Shown piece after piece: positions 16,851-25,709 of a stretch of 64,000 nt of DNA. Below the pieces are notes generated by a model. It ran no database searches. It was not told the DNA's origin and saw nothing but the letters and a program-made list of their open reading frames with translations. The stretch comes from Gammaproteobacteria bacterium. Lineage in GTDB: Bacteria > Pseudomonadota > Gammaproteobacteria > JADZEE01. The position numbers were made by a program, and so were the translations under genes. Location of the stretch: positions 35,510 to 99,509 of the forward strand of contig JADZEE010000048.1 of the NCBI GenBank assembly GCA_020850735.1, in the 5' to 3' direction. Each line of letters begins with the position of its first letter. Position 1 is the first letter of the stretch.

Positions 16851-17545
16851 ACGGTACCGTACTGGTGACGGGCGCCGGCCGTGGCCTGGGGCTCGGCTTC
16901 GTGCGCAGCTTCGACGCCGACGGCTGGCGGGTGTACGCCACGTGTCGCACTCCGGAAGCCGCCAGCGAGCTCGCGCGCCTCGCGGCCGCTTCGAACGGGC
17001 GTGTCAGCGTGCTGCCGCTGGACGTGACCAATGCAGCGCAGATCCGTGCGGTCGCCGCCATCGCCGGCGCCGAACCGCTCGACATCCTCGTCAACAGCGC
17101 GGGGACCTGGGGCCAGGAGCACAGCCGTTTCGGCACGACCGACAGCGAAGCCTGGCTGCAGGCATTCCGGGTCAACACCATTGCGCCGCTGAAGCTGATG
17201 GAAGCGCTGGTGGACGGGTTGGCGGCGAGTCGTCGCCGGCTGGTATTCAACGTCAGCAGCCGGATGGGCAGCATCGCCGACAACGACGCCGGCGGCGGCT
17301 ACACCTACCGCTCTTCCAAGGCGGCGCTGAACGCGGTCGTCAGGAGCGCCGCCATTGATCTGGCCGGGCGCGGCATCGTGGTCGTGGCCGTGCATCCGGG
17401 CTGGGTGCGTACCGCCATGGGCGGACCGTCGGCATCCTTGTCGGTCAGCGACAGCGTCGCCCGCATGCGTGCGCTGATGGACCGGATCGGACCGGCCGAC
17501 AGCGGCTGTTTCTTCCACTGCGACGGCTACGCGCTGCCGTGGTGA
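16847..17545 (+). CDS. short-chain dehydrogenase/reductase (SDR)
   Basis: 232 residues from the GTG at 16847, overlapping the usp stop by four bases. The Rossmann fingerprint TGAGRGLGLGFV (TGxxxGxG) is at residues 8-19, and NSAG is present (ILVNSAG). The catalytic Ser lies in VFNVSSRMGS and the Tyr/Lys pair in YTYRSSKAALN. PGWVRTAMGG follows. It resembles sniffer/CsgA-like SDRs of about 230 residues; the substrate is unknown. Coupling to a universal stress protein hints at stress-related metabolism. Confidence 0.9.
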   Translation: MNGTVLVTGAGRGLGLGFVRSFDADGWRVYATCRTPEAASELARLAAASNGRVSVLPLDVTNAAQIRAVAAIAGAEPLDILVNSAGTWGQEHSRFGTTDSEAWLQAFRVNTIAPLKLMEALVDGLAASRRRLVFNVSSRMGSIADNDAGGGYTYRSSKAALNAVVRSAAIDLAGRGIVVVAVHPGWVRTAMGGPSASLSVSDSVARMRALMDRIGPADSGCFFHCDGYALPW

Positions 17546-17618
17546 GCGGTCCGCATCCGACGTGTGGTTGAACGAAGGCGAGCGGCCGCAACCTAAATAA
17601 GGGAAGCCCGATAGTCCT

Positions 17619-17641
17619 TTGATACCAGTTAGTGCTATCAA
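17619..17641. promoter_or_regulatory. inverted repeat upstream of the HD-GYP regulator
   Basis: TTGATA and TATCAA form a perfect six-base inverted repeat around an 11-base spacer in the only locally AT-rich stretch before the gene. It could be an operator or the stem of a small leader hairpin. It is about 100 bp upstream of the start codon. Confidence 0.35.
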
Positions 17642-17743
17642 TGGGAGGCTATTTTCAACCGCAAGCGCGGTGGAACTGTCCGTCCATCCGGACTCGCCGA
17701 CAGGACGCCCGACCGTGCGTGCGAACGAGCGGAAGCTACCGCG

Positions 17744-20700
17744 ATGGGCGACGGTGTCGATATTGGCGGGACCGGCGCCGGCTCGACAGGTAGCGGCAGG
17801 GGTTCGACCATTGTCATCGCCGCGGCAACCGCCGCCGAGGTCGAGCTGCTGCGCCGGGCAGTTGCCGGCGTCGGCTACACCGTGTTCACGGCACGGGACG
17901 GCGCGGAAGCGCTCGCCATGGCCCGGGCCGAGCACCCCGACGCGGTGGTGAGTGCCATCGACACGCCGGTGATGGACGGCTACAGCCTGTGTCACGCGAT
18001 TCGACGCGACGCGGCTCTGAAAGACACTCCGGTGATGCTGCTCGCGACGCCGGCGCATCCCATCGACGTGATCCGCGGACTGGGTGCCGGCGCCGACGGC
18101 TACCTGATCAAACCCTACGAAGTCCCGGCTCTCCTGTCCGGCATCGAGTCGCTGCTCGCGCATCCGTCGGCGCCGCCGCCGGTGGAGCGCCGCAAGGTCA
18201 GGATCCAGTGGGCGGGCGAAACCCACGTCGTGGACGCGCACGGACCGCGCTTGCTGAATCAGTTGATCGCGACCTACGAAGCCGCCGTCCTGCAGAATCG
18301 CGAGCTGCTCGCGACCCAGCAGTCGCTGAACGAACTCAACGAGGGCCTGGAGCGCAAAGTGCTGGAGAGCACGGCCGCGCTGCGCAACAGCGAGACCCGG
18401 TTCCGTGCCTTGATCGAGTACGCTTCGGATATCGTCGCAGTGGTCGATACCAGGGGCGTGATCACCTACGTCAGCCCCTCGATCAAACGCATCGCCGGCT
18501 ACGACGCGGACGAGCTGCCGGGCCGCGACTTCCAGGAATTCGCGCACCCGGACGATCGGAGTAAAACAGCCGCAGCGCTCGAGGCGACTCTCGCGGCTGC
18601 GGACGTGGTGCATACGGTCGAGTTTCGCTTCCGGCACCGGGACGGCCGCTGGCTGACGCTGGAAGCGGTTGCCAGGAACGCCGTCGCCGATCCGGTGGTT
18701 CAGGGGATCGTCGTCAATGCCCGCGACGTCACCGAACGCAAGTGCGCGGAAGCCGCGACGATCGCGTCTGAAACGAAGTTCCGGCGGCTGTTCGAGGCTG
18801 CACGCGACGGCATCCTGCTACTCGACGTTCGGGACGGACGGATAATCGACGTCAATCCTTTCATGATCGAGCTGCTCGGCTACACGCGCGAACAGTACTT
18901 GGGCAGGACGCTGTGGGAGATCGGCCCGTTCAAGGATGTCGCTGCATCGAAGGCGGCGTTCGCCGATCTGCAGGCGAACAGAAATGTCCGCTACGCGGAC
19001 CTCCCGCTGCGCACCGCAGACGGGCGGAATGTCGCTGTGGAATTCGTCAGCAACGTTTACCGGGTGAACGGCGGCGAGGTGATTCAATGTAACATCCGCG
19101 ACGTGAGCGAGCGCAAGCGGGCGATGGACGTGCTCCGCGACGCGAAGGATCTGCTGCAGGCGGTCGTGGACAATGTACCGGTTCGTATTTTCTGGAAGGA
19201 TCGCGATTTGCGCTATCTGGGCTGCAACATTCAATTTGCGATTGATGCCGGGTATTCCCGCCCGGAGGAACTGATCGGTAAAACCGATTTCGACATGGGG
19301 TGGAAGGGGCAGGCCGAAGCGTACCGCGCCGACGACAAGGCGGTGATGGATTCCGGCAATCCCAAACTGAATTACGAAGAGCAGCAAACGACGCCTGACG
19401 GCATCGGGATCTGGCTGCGAACCTCCAAAGTGCCGTTACGTGACGAACGCAATCAGGTCGTCGGTATTCTGGGCGTGTACGAAGATATTACCGCACGCAA
19501 GACGATCGAACAGACCTTGCGACAACGGGACGCGGCCCTGCGCGAAATGGGCGCGGTGGCAAAGGTGGGCGGTTGGGCATTCGATGCGAAAACCGGCCAG
19601 GGCACATGGACGGAAGAGGTGGCGCGGATCCATGACGTGGATCCGGATGCACCGACCAGCCTTGAAACCGTAATGGCTCATTATAACGGCGAATCCCGGC
19701 AGAAGCTCGAAGCGGCCGTGCGGGCGGCGATCGAGGACGCAAGGCCCTACGATCTGGAATTGGAGCTGGTAACCGCCAAGGGCGAGCACAAATGGGTCAG
19801 AAGCATCGCCAGAGTCGTCAGGGAGGCGGGAGCGGTCGTCGGGATCACCGGATCGTTGCAGGAAGTCACCGATCAGGTACTGGCCAGACGGGAGCTCAAG
19901 CGGCTCAACTGGATGCTGCAGGCGCTCAGCCGCAGCAATTCGGCGATGATTCACGCCGACGACGAGGAGCAGATGTTTCGGCTCTGTTGCGAGGCGATCG
20001 CCAGCCCGGAGGGGTATACGCTCGCCTGGATCGGCGTCGCGCGGGACGACTCCGCGCAGTCGGTCGAAATCATCGCGGCCGCAGGCGACGACGTCGGTTA
20101 CGTGCAGGGGTATGAGCTATCGTGGGCCGACACCTCGAACGGCCGAGGTCCCGCCGGAATTGCGATTCGAACCGGCGCGGTGCATGTCATCGATGATATC
20201 ACTGAGAGCCCCGGCTACCGGCCGTGGCTGGGGCGCGCGACGGCACGCGGTTTGAGGAGCCTGGCTTGTGTGCCGATCCACCTCGAAGGCAAGGTGTTCG
20301 GTGTGCTCGCGGTCTACAGCCGTGAGCCGGCCGCCTTCGGCGGTGAGCAAGTGCGGCTTCTGGAGGAACTCGCGAGTGACATGGGCTACGGTATGCGCAC
20401 GCTTCGTACGCAGTCCGCGTACGAATCGGGCATCCTGGAGAGCGCGCAGCAGGCGCTCAGGCTGCGCGCGACGATGGAGAGCGCAATCGAGGCGCTCGCC
20501 GCCATGGTCGAGCAGCGCGATCCCTACACCGCGGGTCACCAGCGCCGCGTCGCGGAGTTTGCCGTCGCAATCGGACGCGAGCTCGGGCTCGACGGGGAGC
20601 ACCTCGAAGGGTTGCGCGTCGCCGGCACCATCCACGACATCGGCAAGATCTACGTGCCCGCCGAAATCCTCTCCCGCCCGGGGAAGCTCACCGCGCCCGA

Positions 20701-21055
20701 ATTCGAAATCGTCAAGACCCACGCGCAAGTCGGCTACGACATCGTCAAGGGGGTGGATTTCCCGTGGCCCGTGGCGCTGGCAATCCTGCAGCATCATGAG
20801 AGGCTGGATGGTTCGGGCTACCCGCAGCATCTGCAGGGCACCGAGATCATTCTCGAGGCGCGTATCCTCGCGGTTGCGGACGTGATTGAAGCGATTGCCT
20901 CGCACCGCCCGTACCGCGCGGCAGTCGGGATCGATGCGGCGCTCGATCACGTCGCCACGGAGTCGGGACGACTCTACGACACCGAGGTCGCGGCGGCGTC
21001 CATACGATTGTTCAGGGAAGAGGGGTTTCAGCTGTCAAGTGTTCACGGTCCATAG
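17744..21055 (+). CDS. multidomain regulator: pseudo-receiver, PAS x4, GAF, HD-GYP phosphodiesterase
   Basis: 1103 residues. Domains in order: a CheY-like fold (about 20-140), a coiled coil (about 170-220), four PAS regions with PAC-type ends (about 222-340, 345-460, 470-590, 600-715), a GAF domain (about 725-880) and a C-terminal HD-GYP domain (about 905-1095). The HD-GYP site looks intact: IHDIGK with H964-D965, and HHERLDGSGYP with GYP at 1025-1027, so c-di-GMP hydrolysis is expected. The receiver is degenerate: Ala71 stands at the phospho-acceptor position (VVSAIDTPVMDGY) and the N-terminal acidic pair is missing, while Lys123 is kept. It probably senses ligands through PAS/GAF and not by phosphotransfer. 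Confidence 0.92.
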   Translation: MGDGVDIGGTGAGSTGSGRGSTIVIAAATAAEVELLRRAVAGVGYTVFTARDGAEALAMARAEHPDAVVSAIDTPVMDGYSLCHAIRRDAALKDTPVMLLATPAHPIDVIRGLGAGADGYLIKPYEVPALLSGIESLLAHPSAPPPVERRKVRIQWAGETHVVDAHGPRLLNQLIATYEAAVLQNRELLATQQSLNELNEGLERKVLESTAALRNSETRFRALIEYASDIVAVVDTRGVITYVSPSIKRIAGYDADELPGRDFQEFAHPDDRSKTAAALEATLAAADVVHTVEFRFRHRDGRWLTLEAVARNAVADPVVQGIVVNARDVTERKCAEAATIASETKFRRLFEAARDGILLLDVRDGRIIDVNPFMIELLGYTREQYLGRTLWEIGPFKDVAASKAAFADLQANRNVRYADLPLRTADGRNVAVEFVSNVYRVNGGEVIQCNIRDVSERKRAMDVLRDAKDLLQAVVDNVPVRIFWKDRDLRYLGCNIQFAIDAGYSRPEELIGKTDFDMGWKGQAEAYRADDKAVMDSGNPKLNYEEQQTTPDGIGIWLRTSKVPLRDERNQVVGILGVYEDITARKTIEQTLRQRDAALREMGAVAKVGGWAFDAKTGQGTWTEEVARIHDVDPDAPTSLETVMAHYNGESRQKLEAAVRAAIEDARPYDLELELVTAKGEHKWVRSIARVVREAGAVVGITGSLQEVTDQVLARRELKRLNWMLQALSRSNSAMIHADDEEQMFRLCCEAIASPEGYTLAWIGVARDDSAQSVEIIAAAGDDVGYVQGYELSWADTSNGRGPAGIAIRTGAVHVIDDITESPGYRPWLGRATARGLRSLACVPIHLEGKVFGVLAVYSREPAAFGGEQVRLLEELASDMGYGMRTLRTQSAYESGILESAQQALRLRATMESAIEALAAMVEQRDPYTAGHQRRVAEFAVAIGRELGLDGEHLEGLRVAGTIHDIGKIYVPAEILSRPGKLTAPEFEIVKTHAQVGYDIVKGVDFPWPVALAILQHHERLDGSGYPQHLQGTEIILEARILAVADVIEAIASHRPYRAAVGIDAALDHVATESGRLYDTEVAAASIRLFREEGFQLSSVHGP

Positions 21056-21093
21056 CGGTGCGTGGCGCACGGTCGCGTGAGCGCTCGCGGCGC

Positions 21094-21119
21094 AAAAAAA
21101 GCCCCGCACGGAGCGGGGC
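21094..21119 (-). terminator. intrinsic terminator of the SnoaL-like gene
   Basis: A seven-base GC stem (GCCCCGC/GCGGGGC, 21101-21107 with 21113-21119) with a five-base loop is followed leftward by seven T residues (A7 at 21094-21100 on the + strand). It lies 44 bp after the stop of the gene at 21163-21630. Confidence 0.9.
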
Positions 21120-21162
21120 GAAGGGGAGGTCAACGTGAGCGCGAGCCGGTGGGCGGTGCGCC

Positions 21163-21630
21163 TCAGTTCCAGGTCTGCAGCCGCGTCTTCCAGCGGCCGT
21201 CGCTCTGGCGCTCGAATACCGTGACGATGTTGCCGCCGATGAGCTCGGCGCCGCCGGCGGCCGGTCGCGTCGCCGACCACACGCCGGCGGCGTAGACCGT
21301 ATCGCCCTCGCGGCGGATCTCGTACAGGTCGACGCCGTTGTGCTTCAGGCCGGACGCCGCGAGTGTGCGCAGATAGCGGCGAATGGACGCTGCGTCGGCG
21401 AGGGTCTCATCGGTCGGGGGCATCAGCACGGCGTCGGCGCTGTAGGTATCGACGAGGCCCTCGACGTCGCTCGCGTTGAGCGCCTCACGCCAGGCGGCCT
21501 GGTTGGCTTCGACGACCGCGCGGATGTCCTCCATCCCGTCCGCCGCAGGCACTTCGCCCGCCTGCGCGCCGCCGCTGAGCAGGCCCGCCGTCGCCGCGAA
21601 CAGTGCGGCGCTGAGTAGTGTGTTTTTCAT
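21163..21630 (-). CDS. secreted SnoaL-like (SgcJ/EcaC, DUF4440) protein
   Basis: 155 residues from the ATG at 21630, with an AGGAG eight bases upstream. The signal peptide MKNTLLSAALFAATAGLLSGGAQA is followed by an NTF2-like domain: VVEANQAAWREALNASDVEGLVDTYSADAVLMPP, then GLKHNGVDLYEIRREGDTVYAAGVW and IVTVFERQSDGRWKTRLQTWN. Such cone-shaped domains bind small hydrophobic ligands; the enzymatic role is unproven. It is divergent from a LysR regulator that shares the 172-bp intergenic region, so it is the probable target of that regulator. Confidence 0.88.
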   Translation of the reverse strand: MKNTLLSAALFAATAGLLSGGAQAGEVPAADGMEDIRAVVEANQAAWREALNASDVEGLVDTYSADAVLMPPTDETLADAASIRRYLRTLAASGLKHNGVDLYEIRREGDTVYAAGVWSATRPAAGGAELIGGNIVTVFERQSDGRWKTRLQTWN

Positions 21631-21742
21631 GCGTGCATCTCCTGAAAGTGCTGTGGGTTCGTCGGCGCGCCGCGGCCATCCGGGTGGGTCGCCAGGCGCG
21701 GCTGAAATCATGGGGTGCACTATATTTGCTCTATAATCGCAC

Positions 21743-21790
21743 TGCAATATATGAAAATGAAACATATACTTGCATATTATGCAATTATAG
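21743..21790. promoter_or_regulatory. LysR-type operator region in a divergent AT-rich intergenic stretch
   Basis: The 15-base palindrome TTGCATATTATGCAA at 21770-21784 has the T-N11-A core of LysR-type binding sites and stands 18 bp before the LysR ATG. A second imperfect inverted pair (TGCAATATATG / CATATACTTGCA) spans 21743-21774, and CTATAAT/ATTATAG bracket the region from 21731 to 21790. The local AT richness contrasts sharply with the GC-rich surroundings. Confidence 0.65.
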
Positions 21791-21802
21791 TGGAGGTCGA
21801 CG

Positions 21803-22699
21803 ATGGACAAGTTCACCGCCATGACGGCTTTCGCCGAGGTTGCCCGGCGCGGCAATTTCGGCGCCGCCGCCGAGCATCTGGGCATGTCCCGCGCCATGGT
21901 GACCCGGCACGTGGCGGCCCTGGAGAACGCCCTCGGCGCACGCCTGCTGAACCGCACCACCCGTCGTCTCAGCCTCACGGGCGAGGGCCAGGCCTACCTC
22001 GAGCGCTGCCAGCTCATCCTCGCCGAGATCGAGGAGACCGAGCTGGCCGTCGGCCAGCTCAGCACCCGCCCGCGCGGCACGCTGCGGATCAGCGCGCCGA
22101 TGTCCTTCGGCATGTTCCATCTCGCCCCGGCGATCGCCGCCTACCAGAACGTGTGGCCGGAAGTCGCCGTCGAGCTCGTGCTCAACGATCGTTACGCGGA
22201 TCTCGCCGAGGACGGCGTGGACGTTGCGGTACGCGCCGGGCAGCTCGACGACACACGGCTCATCGCACGGCCGCTCGCCCGTGCCCGCCTGGTGCTTTGC
22301 GCCGCGCCGATCTACCTCGAGACCCGCGGCGTGCCGCGCCGGCCCGACGATCTCGGCGCACACAACTGCCTGCGCTACGTGTACCGTTCCTCGACCTGGG
22401 ACATGAGCCGTGACGGCGAGAACTTCAGTGTCATCGTGCACGGCGATCTCGAATCCAACGTCGGTGACGCCTTGCGCGAGATCGCCATCGCCGGCCGCGG
22501 TATCGTCATGCTGCCGACCTACATGGTCGGCGAGGATCTGCGCACCGGCCGTCTGCGGCGCGTCCTCGCCGATTACGAATTGCCGGACGTGCCGATCTAC
22601 GCCGTGTACCTGCACCGCCGGCACCTGTCGGCGAAAGTGCGCACTTTCGTCGATTTTCTGCTGGACCGCTTCACGCCGGCGCCGTCGTGGGAAGCGTGA
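21803..22699 (+). CDS. LysR family transcriptional regulator
   Basis: 298 residues, ATG with GGAGG seven bases upstream. The N-terminal winged helix-turn-helix is canonical (MDKFTAMTAFAEVARRGNFGAAAEHLGMSRAMVTRHVAALENALGARLLNRTTR in overlapping parts). The LysR substrate-binding domain starts near residue 90 (GTLRISAPMSFGMFHLAP). The sequence style is that of the large group of LysR proteins regulating an adjacent divergent gene. Likely target: the SnoaL-like secreted protein, and itself, through the palindrome at 21770-21784. The effector is unknown. Confidence 0.94.
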   Translation: MDKFTAMTAFAEVARRGNFGAAAEHLGMSRAMVTRHVAALENALGARLLNRTTRRLSLTGEGQAYLERCQLILAEIEETELAVGQLSTRPRGTLRISAPMSFGMFHLAPAIAAYQNVWPEVAVELVLNDRYADLAEDGVDVAVRAGQLDDTRLIARPLARARLVLCAAPIYLETRGVPRRPDDLGAHNCLRYVYRSSTWDMSRDGENFSVIVHGDLESNVGDALREIAIAGRGIVMLPTYMVGEDLRTGRLRRVLADYELPDVPIYAVYLHRRHLSAKVRTFVDFLLDRFTPAPSWEA

Positions 22700-22820
22700 A
22701 GGCCCGGTATACTGCGCGCATCGACACCCGCGCTGACAACCGTCTACCGGCTCCGGCACCGGCGGCCGCCGTTCGGGGCCGTCCCGCCGCGTTCCCGGCA
22801 CCGTCCTCCAGGCGTACGAA

Positions 22821-24188
22821 TTGACCCTGGCGACGCCACCGCCGCGCCGCGCCGTGCCGCGGCTGCTGCAAGGCCCGGTCGGCCCGATGCTGCGGGAACT
22901 GACCGTGCCGATGGTATTCGGGATCGTCTCGCTGCTCCTGTTCAATCTCGCCGACACGTTTTTCATCAGCCTGCTCGGCACGCGCGAGCTCGCCGCGCTG
23001 GGTTTCACCTTTCCGGTGACGATGTTCGTGACCTACCTCGGTATCGGCCTGGGTATCGGCACGTCGGCACTGGTGGCACGCGGTATCGGTGCCGGCGATC
23101 ACGATCGCGCCGCGCGCATCGCCACCGACAGCCTGCTGCTCGCCACGCTGCTGGTGGTCGTGCTCGCGGTGCTCGGCTACGTGAGCATCGAGCCGTTGTT
23201 TCTCGCGCTCGGCGCGACCCCCGACCTCGTTCCCCTGATCGCCTCGTTCATGCACGTGTGGCTGCTCGGCGTGGTTTTCTTCGTCATGCCGATGGTCGTG
23301 GGCGCAGCGTTGCGCGCGACCGGCGACACGCGCACGCCCAGCCTCGTCATGCTCGGCTCGGCAGGCCTGAACGGTGTGCTCGATCCCCTGCTGATCTTCG
23401 GACTCGGACCGGTGCCCGGCTTCGGGCTGCAAGGTGCGGCGATCGCCTCTGCGCTGGCCTGGATCGGCGCGGCGTCGATCAGCCTGATCATGCTGCACCG
23501 GCGCGAGCACCTGCTCGAGTGGCGCTGGCCGGGTACGGCGGCGCTGTTCCAATCATGGCGCAGGCATCTGGCGATCAGCGGCCCCGCCGCGGCGGCGAAC
23601 ATGCTCACGCCGGTCGCCACCGGCATACTCACGGCCACGGTGGCGACCTACGGCGCCGAGGCCGTGGCCGCCTACGGCGTCGCCGGCCGCATCGAGGCGC
23701 TGGCGCTGATCGTCGTGCTCGCCATGTCCACGAGCCTGCCGCCGTTTCTCAGCCAGAACCACGGCGCCGGGCGCATCGATCGGGTGCGCGAGGCGGTGCG
23801 TATCGCACTGCGTTTCACCCTGGCCTGGGAACTCGGCGTGTACCTGCTCATCGTCGCCGCCGCGCCCTGGATCGCCGCGCTGTTCACCGATGCGCCACAA
23901 GTCGATCGCGTCCTGCGTACGATCCTGTACATTCTGCCCCTGAGCTACGGATTCCAGGGCATCGTGGTGCTCAGCAACTCCTCGTTCAACGCCCTGCACG
24001 CGCCGCGTCACGCGGTCGTGCTGAGCGTGCTGCGCTGGTTCGTGCTGTACGTGCCGTGTGCTCTCGCGGGGGCGGCCATGGCGGGGCTGACCGGGCTGTT
24101 CGCGGGCGCCATGGTGGGTAACCTGATTGCCGGCAGCCTGGCGGGTGTCTGGATCACGCGCCACTGCCGGCGCCTGGAGACACACTGA
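22821..24188 (+). CDS. MATE family efflux transporter
   Basis: 455 residues from a TTG at 22821; the start is uncertain because no strong ribosome site is visible. Twelve hydrophobic segments are arranged as two homologous halves. MATE features include LLRELTVPMVFGIVSLLLFNLADTFFISLLG near the N terminus, GAALRATGDTRTP in the middle, and PPFLSQNHGAGRIDRVREAV at the start of the second half. Family members export drugs or metabolites by Na+ or H+ antiport across the inner membrane. The gene follows the LysR gene by 121 bp on the same strand and could belong to the same unit. Confidence 0.93.
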   Translation: MTLATPPPRRAVPRLLQGPVGPMLRELTVPMVFGIVSLLLFNLADTFFISLLGTRELAALGFTFPVTMFVTYLGIGLGIGTSALVARGIGAGDHDRAARIATDSLLLATLLVVVLAVLGYVSIEPLFLALGATPDLVPLIASFMHVWLLGVVFFVMPMVVGAALRATGDTRTPSLVMLGSAGLNGVLDPLLIFGLGPVPGFGLQGAAIASALAWIGAASISLIMLHRREHLLEWRWPGTAALFQSWRRHLAISGPAAAANMLTPVATGILTATVATYGAEAVAAYGVAGRIEALALIVVLAMSTSLPPFLSQNHGAGRIDRVREAVRIALRFTLAWELGVYLLIVAAAPWIAALFTDAPQVDRVLRTILYILPLSYGFQGIVVLSNSSFNALHAPRHAVVLSVLRWFVLYVPCALAGAAMAGLTGLFAGAMVGNLIAGSLAGVWITRHCRRLETH

Positions 24189-24232
24189 GCAGTCATCACG
24201 GCCGGCGGACGGCCAAGAGGGAGGACGGCGAC

Positions 24233-25639
24233 ATGGCACTGCGGCAGCGACTGTTACGGAAGAAACCGATCGAGGCGCCGCAGGAGACCAGCCTGCACCG
24301 CTGTCTAGGCGCACTGGACCTCGTGCTGCTCGGTATCGGCGCCATCATCGGCACGGGTATCTTCGTGCTCACCGGGATCGCGGCCGCCAACCAGGCCGGT
24401 CCGGCGCTGGTCCTGTCATTCGTGGTGGCCGGCGTCGCCTGCGGCGCGGCGGCGCTCGCCTACGCCGAGCTGGCGGCCAGCCTCGGTGGCTGCGGCAGCG
24501 CCTATGGCTACAGTTACACGGCGTTCGGCGAGATCTTCGCGTGGCTCATCGGCTGGATCCTGGTGCTGGAGTACGGCGTCGCCGTCGCCGCCGTGGCGAC
24601 CGGCTGGTCGGGTTACTTCGGCAACGCCCTGCACGTGGTCGGGCTCACCCTGCCCGAGGCCCTGACCAGGCCCCCGGCCGCGGGTGGCATCGCCGACGTG
24701 CCCGCGCTCGGGATCGTGCTCACCCTGATGGCGCTGGTCGCTTACGGCGTGCGTGAAAGTGCGCGCGTCAACGCGGCCATGGTGTTCGTGAAGCTCGCCA
24801 CCATCGCCGTGTTCATCGGCGTGGCGGCATTTCACGTCGAGCCGGCGAACTGGACGCCGTTCATGCCCTATGGCTGGATCCACGTCGACGCCGATGGTTC
24901 CAAGACGGGCATCCTGGCCGGCGCCTCGATCGTGTTTTTTGCCTACATCGGCTTCGACGCGGTGTCGACCGCGGCCGAGGAAGCGCGCGATCCGCAGCGT
25001 GATCTGCCGATCGGGATCATCGGCTCGCTGATCGTGTGCACGGTGCTGTATATCGTGGTGTCGGCGCTGCTCACCGGCATCGTGCCCTACACCAGGCTCG
25101 ACGTGTCCTCGCCGGTGGCCTTCGCGTTGCACGAGATCGGTGTCGACTGGGCATCCGGGCTGGTCGCGGGCGGCGCCATCGCCGGCATCACCACCGTGAT
25201 GCTGGTGCTTTACTACGGACTGACACGCATCGTGTTCGCCATGGCGCGCGACGGCCTGATGCCACCCGCGCTCGCGCGGGTCAATCCGCGTACCCGCACG
25301 CCCTTACGTGTCATCGTGCTGTGTGGCATCGTCATCGCGGCGCTCGCCGGTTTCGTGCCGCTGAACGAGCTGGCCGAGCTGGTGAATTTCGGCACGCTGT
25401 CCGCCTTCGTCATGGTCTGCGTCGGCGTCGTGGTCATGCGCCGCAACCATCCCGATCTGCCACGCCCGTTCCGTACGCCGCTGTATCCCCTCGTGCCGGT
25501 CGTCGGTGCGCTGTCGTGTGCGGCGCTGATGGTGTTTCTGCCGCAGGCGACCTGGTCGCGGTTCGCTTTGTGGCTGGGTGCCGGGCTGGCGTTCTACGCG
25601 CTGTATTCCTGCCGTCACAGCCGCCTGGCGGCGCCCTGA
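24233..25639 (+). CDS. APC-superfamily amino acid permease
   Basis: 468 residues; GAGGGAGG precedes the ATG. About twelve membrane helices. The first helix carries LGIGAIIGTGIFVLTGIAA, the substrate-backbone binding motif (GxGI) of APC transporters. FFAYIGFDAVSTAAEEARDPQRDLP is the characteristic helix 6-7 region of the cationic amino acid transporter branch. FAMARDGLMPPALARVNPRTRTP also fits. It imports amino acids across the inner membrane; the substrate is not certain. It lies 44 bp after the MATE gene and converges on prc. Confidence 0.94.
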   Translation: MALRQRLLRKKPIEAPQETSLHRCLGALDLVLLGIGAIIGTGIFVLTGIAAANQAGPALVLSFVVAGVACGAAALAYAELAASLGGCGSAYGYSYTAFGEIFAWLIGWILVLEYGVAVAAVATGWSGYFGNALHVVGLTLPEALTRPPAAGGIADVPALGIVLTLMALVAYGVRESARVNAAMVFVKLATIAVFIGVAAFHVEPANWTPFMPYGWIHVDADGSKTGILAGASIVFFAYIGFDAVSTAAEEARDPQRDLPIGIIGSLIVCTVLYIVVSALLTGIVPYTRLDVSSPVAFALHEIGVDWASGLVAGGAIAGITTVMLVLYYGLTRIVFAMARDGLMPPALARVNPRTRTPLRVIVLCGIVIAALAGFVPLNELAELVNFGTLSAFVMVCVGVVVMRRNHPDLPRPFRTPLYPLVPVVGALSCAALMVFLPQATWSRFALWLGAGLAFYALYSCRHSRLAAP

Positions 25640-25709
25640 CGGCGGCGCGCGGTCGTCAGCACCGCCGCCGCGGTGCGCGCATGGCAGGTGAGCCGCGGGC
25701 GCGGCAGGT

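Noticed and set aside
17546..17743. Possible c-di-GMP riboswitch in front of the HD-GYP gene
   Set aside because: The conserved core and tetraloop-receptor elements of the known classes are not visible.
25660..25677. GC hairpin between the APC permease gene and prc as a terminator
   Set aside because: The stem can form, but neither side has a T run, so it is not a convincing intrinsic terminator.
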